A stretch of DNA of 64,000 nucleotides, from the NCBI RefSeq assembly GCF_954871325.1, contig NC_088775.1:41951561-42015560 (forward strand), read 5' to 3'. This DNA is from Gordionus sp. m RMFG-2023. Taxonomy: Eukaryota > Nematomorpha > Gordioida > Chordodea > Parachordodidae. Below the pieces are notes generated by a model. The model did not search any database. It was not told the origin of the DNA and saw only the letters and a program-made list of their open reading frames with translations. Every line of letters starts with the position of its first letter. Within the stretch, counting starts at the first letter, position 1. The translations under genes and the position numbers were made by a program. This document shows positions 33,120 through 44,189 of this stretch, piece after piece.

Positions 33120-35035
33120 TAACATAGGGTATCAATCGATAGCTAATCAAAAGATCTATTCAACTGGTGGTCAATCTCTCCCCCGTAATGGGCGAGTCTA
33201 GGTCTGGGGGATCAGGAATATTTTTATAAACAAATTATCGATATGGGTATCAAATAAAAGCTAATTTAAATATCTTTTGACTCTAGGCATTCATTCTTGG
33301 TCTTGATGAGTATGACTTGGTCTGGGGGGTGGGTGAAGGGGGGGGGTAAAAAAATAAGTTTTTTTGATATGGGTATCAAATATAAGCTAATTTTAATATC
33401 TTTTGACTCTAAGCATTCATTCTTGTTCTTGATGAGTATGACTTGATCTGGGGGGTAGATGAAGAAGGGGGGGGGGGGTAAAAAATAAGTTTTTTGATAT
33501 GGGTATCAAATAAAAGGTAATTAAAATATGTTTTTATTATAATAATAATAATCACTTTAAGCGGGTGGGTCTCAGTCTTGGGGGGGGGGATCAGGAATAT
33601 TTTTAAAAACATAAAAATCGATATGGATATCAAATAAAAGCTAATTTAAATATCTTTTGACTGAAACATTCATTCTTGGTCTTGATTTGTATGACTTCGT
33701 CTAACATTCGATTTATATATTATAGAAATTTTAGAAAAATTCTGACTTCCTAAGCCCTAGACCCGACCATTTACTGTTATTTAATATTATAGTCTTAAGA
33801 GGTTTCATTTATATTATATTTGATTTTTTAATATCAAATTTTTATTTTTTAACTCTCCCTACTCCGGACCTAATCCAACCCATTAAGAGACCAAAAGTGA
33901 ATACTAATATTTTAGTAGAAAAATATTTTAATTAGCTTCTATTTAATAGTCCCATTTTTAAGTTGATAAAAATATTACTGACCCCCCAAGACTAGACGAG
34001 CCCGCTTAAAGTGATTATTATTATATTACAATAAAAAAATATTATAATTATTTTTTTTAACACCCCCCCCCCTTCCATCCATTTTCCAGACCAAGTCATA
34101 CCCATCAAGACCAAGAATAAATGCTTTCAGCCAAAAGAAATTTAAATTAGCTTTTATTTGATACCCATATCGATATTTTATGTTGATAAAAATATTCCTG
34201 ACCCCTCAAAACCTATACCCGACCCCTTTAAGTGATTATAATTATTATAATAAAAAGATATCTAATTACCTTTTATTTGATACCCATATCAAAAAAACTT
34301 ATTTTTTACCCCTCCCCCCTCTTCATCCACCCCCCAGACCAAGTCATACCCATCAAGACCAAGAATAAATGCTTTCAGTCAAAAGAAATTTAAATTAGCT
34401 TTTATTTGATACCCATATCGATTTTTATGTTTATAAAAATATTCCTGACCCCCCAAGACATAGACCCACCCGCTTAAAGTGATTATCATTAATACAATAA
34501 AAAAATATTTTAATTACCTTTTATTTGATACCCATATCAAAAAAACTTATTTCCCCCCCCCCCCTCTTCATCCACCCCCCAGACCAAGTCATACCCATCA
34601 AGACCAAGAATAAATGCTTAGAGTCATTAAATTAGCTTTTATTTGATACCCATATCAAAAAAAACTTATTTTTTTACCCCCCCCCTCTTCACCTACCCCC
34701 CAGACCAATTCATACCATCAAGACCAAGAATGAATGCTTAGAGTCAAAAGATATTTAAATTAACTTTTATTTGATACCCATATCAAAAAAACTTATTTTT
34801 TACCCCCCCCCCCCCATCTTCACCCACTCCCCAGACCAAGTCATACCCATCAAGACCAAGAATAAATGCTTAGAGTCAAAAGATATTTAAATTAGCTTTT
34901 ATTTGATACCCATATCAAAATACCCCCCCCCCCCTCTTCAACCACCCCCCAGACCAAGTCATACTCATCAAATCATCATCATCTCAAGACCAAGAATGAA
35001 TGCTTTGAGTCAAAAGATATTTAAATTAAATTAGA
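33120..35035. repeat. Large inverted array of a 120-130-bp repeat
   Basis: Units of type A (gatatgggtatcaaataaaa ... cttggtcttgatgagtatga ... a G run) and type B (cactttaagcgggtgggtc ... ggatcaggaatatttttat) lie direct at 33120-33720. They lie in inverse orientation, in more copies, at about 33890-35035. A unique spacer of about 170 bp separates the arms. Each unit ends in a homopolymer G or C run of 7-15 bases. Confidence 0.9.
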
Positions 35036-35280
35036 TTTTATTTTACAAAAAAGAAGATTTAAAATTCTTATCAAAGCAAATTTTGCTTAAAATTTGGGCT
35101 TGAAAATCATTAATTAATTGTAACAAACAAAAATATACACAAACACAATAATACAATACAATACTAATTCTAAATACTCGTCCTCTAGTTGACTTAAATT
35201 CACTCAAGTTGAAAACTCATGTGCTCGACTCGAGTTCACGACTAACGACTTCAGACTCTGAGTCGGAGTCGGGTGAACTC

Positions 35281-36061
35281 GACTTTTTAACAACACTAGA
35301 CGAGGGAGTCATTGAGCCGGTGACGGATGTTCGATGGGCAAGTCCTATAACCGCCGTCTACAAAGAAAATGGGAGCGTTATGGTTTGCGCCGATTTCAAA
35401 GACACTGTTAATCCTGCACTTGAAGATTTCAGATACCCACTTCCAAGAATAAACGATCTTATAGCTAAGCTCAAGGAGGGGAAGAAATTCAGCAAGATCG
35501 ATTTCAAAGACGCGTTCTTACAAATCCCTATCGACATACTGCAGAAACATATTAACCATATCTACACACAGGGGATACTACCGGTTTACTAGACTTCCTT
35601 TTGGGTTAAAGACTTCTTCTGCAGTTTTTCAACAGATTATGGATCAAATTTTCGGTGACATGAAAGATGTCATCTTTTATATTGATGACCTATTAATAAC
35701 GGGAAGTAGTGACGAAGCTCATTTCAACAACATAAAAAGAGTTTTTGAAAGAATATTATCTTATGGCTTAGTGCCTAATTTTGCAAGAAGCTTATTCTTC
35801 AAAAAAAGTCTGAGGTTCTTAGGACACGATATCGACGCCAATGGGATCTACGCCAACCATGACAAGATCGAGGCGATCGTTAGTATGCCGGAACCTAAAT
35901 CAGCTGCCGAATTGTCAACGTTTCCGGGTATGGTGGGCTACTACATAAAATTTTTGAACAACTTTGCTGAAATAGCTGATCCTTTATACAAGAATGTCAA
36001 CAAGAAAAAATGGGAGTGGAATTTAGAACACTCCAAAAGTTTGATGATCTTAAGACGTTGA
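35281..36061 (+). CDS. Reverse transcriptase region of the LTR element
   Basis: Family motifs appear in order: DEGVIEPVTDVRWASPI, VCADFKDTVNPALEDFRYPL, FSKIDFKDAFLQIP, and VIFYIDDLLITG with the catalytic DD. Next comes LRFLGHDIDANGIYA, and then AELSTFPGMVGYYIKF of the connection domain. This is a Ty3/gypsy reverse transcriptase. Its N-terminal linker is cut off by the 8.8-kb insertion. It is not intact and is treated as a fossil. Confidence 0.9.
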
Positions 36062-36492
36062 TTAGTCTTCCTCCAGCTTTGACGTACTTTAATCCTGAAT
36101 TACCTATCGGAATTGCGACTGATGCATCTAAAAGAGGTTTAGGAGCTGTTTTGTTTCACACCGAAAAGGATGGCAAAGAAAAGCCAATAGCTTTTGCCTC
36201 GAGAACGTTAGCAAAGTCCGAGATAAATTATACCAATATTGAGCGTGAAGCTCTGGCCATTATGTTTGCTATCAAGAGATTTCAAGAATACTTGATAGGG
36301 ACTAAGTTCACTATTGTAACGGACCACAAGCCGCTAATCCATATTTTCACCAAAGGGCTCAAAGATAATAGCACTATGTCATTGAGGTTACAGAAGTGGA
36401 GTATAATTTTGGGGGGTTACGACTTTAACATCAGCTATAAGCTGGTAAATACATTGTTGTTCCTGATTGCCTCTCAAGACTACCACAAGTAA
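36010..36492 (+). CDS. RNase H region of the LTR element
   Basis: The segments IGIATDASKRGLGAVLFH, KPIAFASRTLAKSEINYTN, IEREALAIMFAIKRFQEYL and FTIVTDHKPLIHIF show the gypsy RNase H pattern with D, E and D catalytic positions. It overlaps the end of the reverse transcriptase region in another frame. Fossil. Confidence 0.88.
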   Translation: MGVEFRTLQKFDDLKTLISLPPALTYFNPELPIGIATDASKRGLGAVLFHTEKDGKEKPIAFASRTLAKSEINYTNIEREALAIMFAIKRFQEYLIGTKFTIVTDHKPLIHIFTKGLKDNSTMSLRLQKWSIILGGYDFNISYKLVNTLLFLIASQDYHK

Positions 36493-36739
36493 TTGATGAT
36501 GACGTTATTGATGATATCGCAATTATAAATGACTTTGGCGATATACCTCTTAGTTTTGATCGAATACGCGATGAAACGTCCAAAGATTTTGAATTATCTC
36601 AAGTTATTAATGATATAAGAAATAATGTGCCTATTAAAAACAAAACTTATGAAAATATTGAATATGAACTTAGTATTATTAAAAATTGACTGTACAAAAG
36701 CAACAAAATAATAATTCCAACAAGTCTGAGAAAAAACAT

Positions 36740-37739
36740 ATTAAAGGCACTACATGAAGGTCACATGGGAGCAGGTAAAATTAAATCCTTAGCCAAAGAT
36801 CGCATGTGGTGGTCTGGTATGGTCAACGACATTGATTTGGAAGTTAGAAGTTGCGACGATTGTAATATTTTTCACGACAATTCAAAGAAAATACAAAATC
36901 CATGGGTATTAGCGACTAAACCTTTTGAAAGGATTCACGTAGACTATGCGGGTCCATTTTTTACAAAAAATTGGTTAATAATCGTCGATGCCTATAGTAA
37001 ATTCCCAATTATAGTTCCCGTAAAAAACATCACGACTGAATTCACGTTGAAAGAAATTTTTAGAACTATTTCACTATTTGGCATTGAAACCATTGTTACA
37101 GATAACGGTACCAACTTTACAAGCAAAGACTTTGAGATATTTTGTAGTAACTATGGAATAAAACATGTACTAACATCCGCCTACCATCAGCAATCTAATG
37201 GACAAGCTGAACGTATGGTGAGAACATTCAAAGCTCACATGAAAAGAAACATAAAAATTGACTTAGAAACTGCACTGGACAGATTCTTGTTTAACTACAG
37301 AAACACTCCGAATGATACTACAGGTGTCACACCATCCAAAAGAGTGTTTAACCGCGATATTAGAATAAAGTGGGACTTATTGAAACCATTGGAGGATGAA
37401 ATTGACAAAGTCAACATATCGCTACCGAGAAATCGAACCTTTAATGTAGGAGATTTCGTTTGGTACAAGAAACAGAGTGACGACACGTGGTGCAAAGGCA
37501 ACATCAGGCACAAAGAGAGTGACACCATGTTCCAAGTTAATACGGATAAAGGTTTAGTAAGGAGACATATAGACCAGTTACGAAAAAGGGAATGTTATAA
37601 TAGATTTAAATATTATGAAAGTGACCCTAAGAATTCTTGTAAGGAGGGAAGTGTAGATATAAGTGAAAATAGTAAGATACCTTTCAGACCATTAAGAATT
37701 AAACAAAAATCTTCTTATTTAAAAGATTTTATAACTTAA
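36740..37739 (+). CDS. Integrase region of the LTR element
   Basis: A HHCC zinc finger begins ALHEGHMGAGK and continues CDDC. The core has IHVDYAGPF, VDAYSKFP, VTDNGTNFTS and SAYHQQSNGQAERMVRTFK, giving the DD35E pattern of Ty3/gypsy integrases. The C-terminal GPY/F-like part has NVGDFVWYKK and WCKGNIRHK. The stop is at 37737-37739, about 390 bp before the 3' LTR. No env-like frame follows. Confidence 0.9.
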
Positions 37740-38117
37740 ATTATTAAAATAAAATATTTAAAACGCAAAATTTGAAAAAACGCGAAATATTATATAATAA
37801 TCTTTTTTGATTTATCATTCTTACGGAATTCTACATATTTATCATTCCATATTCCAAAATTTTTATATAATATCATTCTTACGGAATTCTAAATATTTAT
37901 CATTCCATATTCCAAAATTTTTATTCCAAATTCTTTTTTTCCAAATTCTTTTTTTCCAAATTTAAAATTTTATTCCGTATTCCATATATTCAAATTTGAT
38001 CAATTATTCCTTATGATAATGATAACGTACAGCAACTTTTCAAACCTAAGAAAACGTATGGACTCACGCTACTCAAACAGACTTATGCGCCCACCGAGCA
38101 GTAACTTTATACTTTGT

Positions 38118-38332
38118 CGAGGAGGGGAATGTTAATTGTGTTGTTTATTCAAATTTGTGAAATAATTTATTTTGATATTAATTGAGTATTAATTTAAATA
38201 TCTATTGAAATGTTTTAGTATATATACTAGTTGATTATTATACATATTATTATTATTATTTTATTTTTTAAAAGTAGAAATAAAAGTAATTTAAAACCAA
38301 AATACAAAGTTGTTTCTTTCTTGTTTCTTTTA
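38118..38332 (+). repeat. Polypurine tract and 3' LTR
   Basis: The run gaggaggggaa (38119-38129) directly precedes tgttaattgtg of the 3' LTR (38130-38332). The target duplicate atatc follows at 38333-38337. Confidence 0.9.
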
Positions 38333-38337
38333 ATATC

Positions 38338-40229
38338 AAACTTTATTAAAACTTGCTAACTCTGAACAATTATTCTGAATTTCATATTTTGTCATTTATC
38401 ATATTATAACAAAATTAACTAGCATATAATTAATTATAAAAAGACATTTCTAAAAATAATATTTTTTAATATATAATCTATTTATTACAGTATAAAATAT
38501 TTTCGATTGCTGATATAAAAAATTTTACGTCTAAAGAATTACAAGTGATAAAAAGAGTTAATTAATTCATACATATGCTTCAATTGATAATGGTTTTTAA
38601 AAACCACATAATATAATAAGATTCTTAGCAACTTACATTGACAAAAGCTCATGAAACTAATATAACTCTTTGTTACCATTTTAGACAATGTTTTGTAGAA
38701 TGGACAAATAATGAAAAATTTATACGCCTAACCAAATCAACCCATCTTTTAAATAGATAATACAAACCACCATTCCAAATCATCAAATTATATTGGGGTT
38801 AGAGCTTCCTCTTAGATGATATGATGGAAGCTAGATAAGTAGCCGAGAAAATTATTGTGAGATATTAAATTTCTAAAAGATTTATCTTCCATTTTTAATG
38901 ATACATAAACTTAGCTCATATCAGAAAAACATTAAAAATCTTTAGAAGAAATTATGCAAATATATTGAAGCCTTTAGTTATTTACATGGCAAGGATGCCA
39001 TAAAAGAAATGAAACATTTTGTAACAATATAATAAGAAACAGAATGATATGAAAAAAGCAAATAAGATTTTATATATAATTGTCGCACCACCTCAAGTTG
39101 GTATATTATATCTTAAAATAATAGTAGTTTGTAATAATATCAAAAATATACTCGTATTAAAAATTTAACTCAAAACTATTTTTCAGAGAAGAAAAAATTA
39201 GCTTTCCTAAAAACACGTAAAAAGGAGAAGAAAAGATATCTAATTTATTACATCCAGTATGGAATGAATATAAGATGTTTAATTTTAATATTAATTTAAA
39301 TTAGATGGCGTTAAAGAATTTAATGCAAATTGTTACTTATATTTATTATCAAAGGCATTTATTAGTAAAATTTATTATAATATTAACTAATTTATTATAT
39401 AACTGTCAAATACGTCTGTAAAAGTGGCATTTTACCTAATATTTTATAATCAATTATATATAATAGAGGATTATAAACAGAAATCTCTTATACTTATTTG
39501 GACCTTGAAAATATTTTTAGAAAGAGGCATGGTAATTAAATTTAAAAATGAATACTATAGTTGATTAGTGATTTTGAACTCGGCTAAATACAATATTAAA
39601 TTTGTTATATTTATTTAATTAGGTTTATATAATAATCTAAATATAAAAGTCAATTAAGTTTCAACTGTTAATGCTAAATTAATATTTAGTGAGTGATATT
39701 GATATTCTATTTTTAATACAGAATTTGATTGAAAGCTGACATAGTGAAAATATAATTTATATGTATTATTCTAATCTAATAATTAAAATAGTATTCATTT
39801 AATAAAAATTTATATAGTCTTATTAATTTTTAAATAATAAAATTAAATCTATATATTACTTGATAGAATTATAAAAGAAATCGTTCAGGGGCAATGAAAA
39901 AAATTTTATTTTTAGTTCATGGGGATATTAAGGAGCCATTAAAATTTGCTTAACAGGGTGCTCGAGCTCCTGCGCGCCCCTTCCTAGTGATATCGATCCA
40001 TGCACATTTGAAGGATCTGCATATGGTTAACCCTCTATATTTTCTAAATAGGCAATTAACCTTTCTTTTAGCATTAAATTTTGTAGCAGATTAATAAAAG
40101 GCCAATTGAGCTTAAATTTTGGGTGAATTATTGATGCCAATATATTACTGTTATCATATAGTGAAGATAATCTATAATTTTTATTATATGCATATTGTTA
40201 CGATCTTCACAAATAATAAAAATTGTATT
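38338..40229. other. Unassigned interior of the split hAT
   Basis: The sequence is AT-rich with many stops in all frames. I expected the hAT catalytic core here on the minus strand but could not read it. At 39955-39990 there is a G+C-rich block (gctcgagctcctgcgcgcc) that may be the end of another element. Confidence 0.4.
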
Positions 40230-40471
40230 ATTAAAAGAATTAATTACTTCTAAATGCCTCTTTAGGTTTGAACTGCTAATCTTTCAAGAAGATATTTTGT
40301 TTTTGTATAAAAAGAATTTTGCACATTGTATGGGTTATTTCCATCCATTTCACATAAAGCAAAATACTTACGTAAATTATGAAATGGTAAAAGATTTTCA
40401 TTCTCACTTATATCTGCTATCACATCAATAGAAGTAGATGTATCATCTTCTAAATTTATAATGGATAACAT
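40230..40471 (-). pseudogene. BED zinc-finger part of the split hAT transposase
   Basis: The minus-strand frame 40471-40262 begins MLSIINLEDDTSTS and contains LRKYFALCEMDGNNPYN and SFYTKTKYL. The next frame gives ISSSNLKRHLEVIN near 40265-40225. This matches the BED finger start (xWKYF) and its closing SSSxLxRHL. The finger cysteines are lost and one frame change is present. Confidence 0.65.
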
Positions 40472-40835
40472 TATTAAAACCTAGAATTTATATTATAATA
40501 TAGTTAATAAATAAATATAACTTGTCCTTACAAAAAATTTGGGATTGTTGAAATATAAAATCTGGAGGAATGGTGGTTTATAAAATATGATGTAGATAGA
40601 TATTTTTTTTTAAATAATATTTAAATTTAATTTTCAAAATTTTTATTTTATTTATTGCTTTTTAAGTAAAAAAATAATTTTTAAAAGGATCGGGATCGAA
40701 TATTTAAAAAAATTATCTCGATCACGATCCACAATTTAAGGTCAGGATCTTAAATCCTAGAAAATTGACAAATTTAGGATTGAATCCAGGATCGGCGATC
40801 TTTTGATTCGATCCTTTAACAACTCTGATTATACC

Positions 40836-41344
40836 TTAACTTTATTAATGATTAAAAAATTTAGAATTATTAAATATTATCCACAGAATTCGTTATATTG
40901 TTATAAAATCATATAATTAAATAAAATGGTAAAGATAAAATCATGAAAATGATAAAATTTAAAAATAAAACATGCGTTAATAATTTTTATAAAATACGAA
41001 AGTATTTTTATTATTTATATCATATGATGTTAAATTAAATCTATAGGCTTTTATAAATTTTAAATATAGGGTTAAATTTGGAGTAGGAATGATTTTCTCG
41101 AAAACTTTGTGTTTATTTATTAAAATTCTATAAATCATAAAATAAAATGGCATTTATACAAATAAATATATTATTTTAAAGGGAGTTTTACAAAGTTAAG
41201 GTAATTTAATAAAAAACTTGAAAAAGGGTAAATTTTGGTTGTCGATTATACATTTTTGATTATATAAATAATCGACCTCCTTTTCTATAAACTACATCAC
41301 AACAATAGTGTAAATAAAAATCTAACAATGAAAACCCAGTTATC
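40836..41344. other. AT-rich spacer, nothing recognised
   Basis: I see no ORF, repeat pair or element end. Confidence 0.4.
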
Positions 41345-41840
41345 AAAATAATTTATTTAAATATTAGATCGCTTAATAAAAAGCTATGCGAAAGCAACTA
41401 ATTAACGATCAAAAGTATGAAATCCTCCTGTTTAAGAAAACTCGCCTGAAGGTGCGACACCTCTGATTGTACGTTTAATTGTAGCTCTAAAGCTAAACAG
41501 TTATGGGTGAAGGTTGCCATTCTGTTACACATTAAGCTAAATAAATTTGTCAACTATTATCCAATATCCAATCGCATTTGTTAAATTTAAATCTAGTTAT
41601 AAAAAATATACTTATTCAACATATATCAAATAACGACAAAACCTTCTACAGCGAACTAAGAATCTTTTAAATAAATTACCTCATAAGGATAGTATTATTA
41701 AAGTAGGTGATTTTAATGTCTCAATAGCCAGGCCTAACAACTCTGCCTGTTTAGGAAACGCCACAATATAACAAAACAAGAATTACATTAGCAAAGAACA
41801 AATCGAACTTCATTAATTTTTTAGGAGGGTTGAATATTTT
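41345..41840 (+). pseudogene. LINE endonuclease N-terminal relic
   Basis: Plus-strand fragments follow the APE-type endonuclease of LINE ORF2: NIRSLNKKLCE near 41368, LIVRLIVAL- and NSYG-like pieces near 41470, DSIIKVGDFNVSIARPNN near 41690-41740 (motif xxGDFN), and SNFINFLGGLNIFDY near 41810-41850. Stops and frame changes interrupt it, and no reverse transcriptase follows. The gypsy-like LTR starts where it ends. Confidence 0.65.
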
Positions 41841-41982
41841 TGATTATCTTGCGTAATCATTCTTTTAATATATAATTATTTCCAAAAGAAATAAAAAAGA
41901 GTAATTATAAAAAATTGTTTATGTCGTATGTTTTTAAATTAATTATATTAATCAATATATATTTATTTTTAATATATATAAA

Positions 41983-43588
41983 CAGAGTTTCGAACCGTTA
42001 AGCATAACGGTTCAGTTTGTTCCGGTTTTTAGTTTAAAATTTTATAAAGGTGTTCCATTTCGGTTTTTTTAAAAAAAATTCATATCGGTTCGGTTTATAA
42101 TTTATAACGGTTTCTTTCGGTTTGTTCCGGTTTTTATAAATTTGATTTTAAATAAAATTAATCATTAACCATGTATATATTAATTTTAGAGAAAAATCTT
42201 TTTAATTTATAATTTCTTATTTAATTTAACCATAATAATCTAATAGATATTTTTATTAAACTTAGTAAATATTAATTAGACAAATTAATTTTTTTTATTT
42301 CATAAATAAATAAAATAAAAACAAACATGCGTAAATACAATGATGAATAAAATAACACTTAAATATAATAAAATGTATACTATTTATGTTGAAAAAGAGA
42401 ATTAGAACGGATAACTAAAATATTTTCTAAAATTTCAGGATTTAATTTAGTTCTCTGCGCAGAGAGTATAAACTTAAGGCTAGAAAATGCTCTTTCTACG
42501 GATACCTGCGTAGCTGGAACTGATAGCACAGATATAGCTAACTTATAAAGTTCTGGCATACTATTCTTTACATTTTCCTAATAATTCAAAAGATTAGTAT
42601 TCTTTTCTAATCTCTCTATATTATCAAATGATCGAATTATATATTCTATTTCTATACATTTATTATAATTTTCTATGCCCTGAGAATTATTCTTATTAAG
42701 ACTTTCATGCGACTTTAATAAATCTTCAAAATCATCATCTAAATTATCTTTCTAATGCGCACGTAGGCATAGTATTTAGAATTTCAATATTCTGATTATT
42801 TAGACTTTGTATCAAGTTCCAAATATTACAAAGATGTTTCCTGGCGATCTCTCTTTCTTCAAATGTTAAAAATATTATTTTAATAATAAATAATTTATAA
42901 TAACTTAAATGAATATTAGAATTCTGAATTTAAAAAATAATATGATAAAAAATTATCATATCATTAAAATATTGCTGACCATTTCATTTATTGTCATTTA
43001 AATTCTATGATCCAAGTTTTTATAATGAGATAAAAAATAAACCATATAATATAAAAATGAATGTAAAAGTACTTGATTTCTATTAGATGTTAGTTATTAA
43101 TAGTAGATTTATTTAATTTTTTCCTAAATTATTAGCAAATATTATTATAAAAGCTAATTAATAACTTATATATATAAACTTGTTAATTTAGCCAAGAATA
43201 ATTATGTGATTTTAATATATCTTTTCTAATTAACTGATAATTTGCCTAATCTCTAATAAAATAAATAATTATTAAAGAAAAAAACAATAAACTTGGTATT
43301 AATTGATATATAATGTTGATAATATAAAAATATTTAATTTGAAAAGAAATGACCAATTTAAAAAATTCACTTAAGGAAAATTAAAATTTCAAATTTAGGT
43401 TAATAATTTAAAATTAATTATTTTTTAAAACCGTTTTGAACCAGTTTAAACTGGTTCAAAATATTTATAACGGTTCGGTTCGCTCTTTTTATATTTTCGT
43501 TATAACGGTTCGGTTAAGGTTACGGTTCAGAAAATAATAACGGTTCATTCCGGCTTGGCGGTTCGGTTTGGTTCGGTTCGAAACCCTG
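41983..43588 (-). mobile_element. hAT element in the 5' LTR of the second gypsy-like element
   Basis: The ends cagagtttcgaaccg and cggttcgaaaccctg are inverted repeats with the exact 8-bp duplication tatataaa at 41975-41982 and 43589-43596. Subterminal cggttcggttt words repeat many times. The minus strand retains the C-terminal dimerisation domain near 42560-42375 (SVLSVPATQVSVERAFSSLK, then FILSAQRTKLNPEILENILV). Upstream near 42720-42600 is an acidic stretch DNLDDDFEDLLKSHES, with one in-frame TAG after TNLLNY. The N-terminal and catalytic parts are missing. Confidence 0.9.
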
Positions 43589-44189
43589 TATATAAAGATA
43601 GAAAAAAACGAAATAAATCATTATTTTTCTTCCAAATTTATTTTATTTTTTTACTTTTTTGAGTATCTTATTTTTAATAAATTCGAGTTCGACTAGTTTT
43701 TGTTTTCTAAAATTATTTTTATAAAAATATATATTTTCCTTCGAGAAGACGGAAAAAAAAACAAAGTATAAACAATATAAAGGGAAAAAGTATAATAAAA
43801 AGGGATCAACGAAAAAAAGGTAAAAATAATTGCATTGATTTAAAATTAAAGGAAGTGCAAAATAGACCTAACTCCTATAAAGTAAAAAGTTTAAGGTTTG
43901 AACTTCAAAGGAGTTTAGTCATGTTTAAAATAGTGGGGGCCAAGACAGTTTTTGAATTCAATTACATTAGATAAGTCAGTTTAAATTGAAAAATTCTTTA
44001 AGAGTTATATGTTAATAAAAAGTGATAAAAACTATATGTATTCATATTAAATTAATAAATACCGTGAAAACGGATGTATGTGTGTATTATAGGATTTTTA
44101 ACTATATTGATAATAGTATGAAGAAATTAAAATTTGTAAAATAGTGGAAAATGCAATATATTTTGACATGTAGTTTAATTTGGGGCAGG

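Larger units (their letters stand above)
26525..35300. mobile_element. 8.8-kb insertion with inverted subterminal repeats and no recognised transposase
   Basis: The insertion separates the protease region from the reverse transcriptase start at about 35300. At its left are repeats of tcgtgaactcgagtcg and gagtcgactagaggacgaat. At its right the same motifs occur inverted (attcgtcctctag-like at 35177, ctcgactcgagttcacgac at 35222), ending tttttaacaacacta. Exact ends and a target duplication are uncertain (gacttgag versus gacgaggg is weak). The interior holds tandem arrays, two MITEs and a large inverted array but no ORF that resembles a transposase. Confidence 0.6.
23940..38332 (+). mobile_element. 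Ty3/gypsy-like LTR retrotransposon, young but broken
   Basis: Two LTRs of 202-203 bp (23940-24141 and 38130-38332) differ at about two places. The 5-bp duplication atatc lies outside both (23935-23939 and 38333-38337). A primer binding site tggtgccccggcacg follows the 5' LTR directly, and a polypurine tract gaggaggggaa precedes the 3' LTR. Gag, protease, reverse transcriptase, RNase H and integrase follow in the order typical of gypsy. The coding part is broken by several interruptions and by an insertion of about 8.8 kb, so it is not autonomous. The near-identity of the LTRs indicates a recent insertion. It sits in the hAT at 23420-40827. Confidence 0.92.
23420..40827 (-). mobile_element. 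hAT element split by an LTR retroelement
   Basis: The left end caggcgatcgcgatcacgatcc and right end ggatc...tttaacaactctg are flanked by the exact 8-bp duplication attatacc (23412-23419 and 40828-40835). The inverse motif cagg/cagag plus gatcgcgat/gatcggcgatc occurs in both subterminal regions. Near the right end a BED finger is readable on the minus strand (ISSSNLKRHLEVIN). At the left end the dimerisation domain is readable (NTPLPSSALVERLFSRINMY, then CLNDDNLEKSLLLKANLI). The orientation is therefore minus. About 3 kb belongs to the hAT; the rest is the LTR element 23940-38332. Confidence 0.82.

Noticed and set aside
33409-34368. Open frames with PPPPSSSTP-type content in the inverted array
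   Set aside because: They are translations of C runs and repeated units, and occur on both strands as expected for an inverted array.
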